Shown piece after piece: positions 63,421-64,000 of a stretch of DNA of 64,000 nucleotides. Under the pieces are notes generated by a model. The model was given only the letters and a program-made list of their open reading frames with translations. It had not been told where the DNA came from and ran no database searches. The position numbers and the translations under genes are program-made. The number at the start of each line of letters is the position of its first letter. Positions within the stretch are counted from its first letter, which is position 1. The stretch comes from Leptolinea sp. HRD-7 (GTDB lineage Bacteria; Chloroflexota; Anaerolineae; Anaerolineales; Anaerolineaceae), in assembly GCA_024363285.1 (NCBI GenBank), contig AP024710.1, forward strand, positions 558,001 to 622,000, written 5' to 3'.

Positions 63421-63738
63421 ATGAACACCACATTTATTTCCATTGCCATTGGAACTGCCGCGGGGCTGCTTGACATACTGCCCATGATCCTGCAAAAGCA
63501 AGAGAAGAGCGCCATCATTTCGGCGTTCCTGCAATATTTCTTTGTGTCAATCATCATTGTCAACATCAATCTGTTCGGACTTCCCTGGTGGCTGCAGGGC
63601 GGTTTGATCGCCCTGGCTATGGCGCTGCCGGTGGTAGTCATCGTGGCGGAAAAAGACAAGAAAGCTGTGCCCATTATCTGTGGAACCGCCGTAGTGCTGG
63701 GCACTCTGATCAGCCTGGCAGGACAGGTGTTACTGTAG
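63421..63738 (+). CDS. Small four-helix membrane protein
   Basis: The 105-aa protein has about four TM helices (FISIAIGTAAGLLDILPMIL; FLQYFFVSIIIVNINLFGLP; LIALAMALPVVVIVAE; ICGTAVVLGTLISLAGQVLL). No family recognised. GAAGGGA lies before the ATG, 43 bp after polB. Co-transcription with polB is possible, but functional linkage is not evident. Confidence 0.72.
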   Translation: MNTTFISIAIGTAAGLLDILPMILQKQEKSAIISAFLQYFFVSIIIVNINLFGLPWWLQGGLIALAMALPVVVIVAEKDKKAVPIICGTAVVLGTLISLAGQVLL

Positions 63739-63811
63739 CCTTTAAATATCAGTACCTGCGATACGCAGGCAGGTGGAAAGTTCAATCCCATCCCAATCAT
63801 ACATCACGTGG

Positions 63812-63856
63812 CTATCCCCGGTCTTTCAGTTAATCACAACTTTGAGCCGGGGATAG
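63812..63856. other. Inverted repeat at 3' end of minus-strand gene
   Basis: CTATCCCCGG (63812-63821) and CCGGGGATAG (63847-63856) can pair, with a 25-nt loop containing the minus-strand stop codon. It may terminate the + strand membrane gene. No T run follows closely. Confidence 0.45.
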
Positions 63857-64000
63857 TCTTTAACGAGTAACTGTGCGAATCCGTCAACCTCGCGCATCGA
63901 ATTGTCCGTCGAAATTGCGATCATGTATAACCAATTTGGCGATCCCGCATGGTCTTTATAATTTTGATAGTTGAAATTGTCATCAAAATAGTTAAAATAA
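63826..64000 (-). CDS. Partial gene, C-terminus only
   Basis: On the minus strand an open frame enters from the window edge and ends at TGA (63826-63828), giving 57 residues: NYKDHAGSPNWLYMIAISTD, then MREVDGFAQLLVKDYPRLKV and a final VIN. The composition is protein-like and the frame has no internal stop. No family recognised from this fragment; the start lies beyond the window. Confidence 0.6.
   Translation of the reverse strand, partial: YFNYFDDNFNYQNYKDHAGSPNWLYMIAISTDNSMREVDGFAQLLVKDYPRLKVVIN

Overview
The window looks like a chromosomal contig of a Chloroflexota bacterium, most likely class Anaerolineae. This is inferred from gene content, not from a marker gene: two very large MalT-type ATPase regulators (one ending in a SARP/BTAD module), an Os1348/NHLP-like small protein next to a DUF5317-like membrane protein, many HDOD/HD-GYP/PAS signalling proteins, and a divergent family-B DNA polymerase. 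No rRNA, tRNA, CRISPR array, phage or complete insertion sequence was seen.

Layout. 1-5.2 kb: a truncated sensor kinase followed by three receiver-domain proteins (two REC-HDOD, one REC with a degenerate HD-GYP). 5.3-8 kb: a LacI regulator/iron alcohol dehydrogenase pair divergent from a Dabb protein, sharing a 31-bp palindromic operator. 8-14 kb: a single-pass membrane protein, a 7-TM PAS-GAF-GGDEF protein and a LuxR/MalT regulator. 14-18.4 kb: a MacB-like ABC export operon (ATPase, permease, lipoprotein fusion protein). 18.5-21 kb: a paralogue of the 8-kb membrane protein, an alpha/beta hydrolase and a metallophosphoesterase. 21.1-26.8 kb: a type I restriction-modification operon in the order R-S-M. 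27-34 kb: CDF transporter, flavodoxin-like proteins, a PadR regulator with an orphan EF-Ts, and an orphan siderophore-type binding protein. 34-38.4 kb: marR plus a heterodimeric ABC exporter. 38.5-41 kb: acetyltransferase, and a ChrB-like/MFS pair behind a strongly palindromic promoter. 41-46.4 kb: a MalT/BTAD regulator followed by a 38-aa peptide gene, a DUF5317-like protein, an NHLP-like protein and an HD-GYP protein. 47-50.6 kb: Kef-type antiporter and a Fur/Zur-ZnuA pair. 50.6-56.6 kb: membrane and secreted enzymes, ending in a 385-bp inverted-repeat element whose two ends supply the stop codons of the flanking convergent genes. 57-58.7 kb: a DEAD-box helicase with a long leader. 59.2-63.4 kb: a RecA-fold protein, a small acidic-tailed protein and an unusual PolB.

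Two regions stand out. First, the RecA-like/small protein/PolB set has a consensus promoter (TTGACA-17-TATACT) whose spacer carries a perfect Gram-positive-type LexA box (GAAC-N4-GTTC). The polymerase lacks the second aspartate of motif C, the RecA-like protein lacks a normal Walker A, and the small protein ends in an SSB-tail-like DVDPF. Together they look like an SOS-controlled mutasome analogous to ImuA-ImuB-DnaE2 or to archaeal PolB2 loci. Second, the MalT/BTAD regulator is followed by repeat motifs and a very short peptide gene with a strong Shine-Dalgarno sequence, suggesting a peptide signalling or RiPP-like cassette. All family names come from reading the sequence and from memory; no searches were run.
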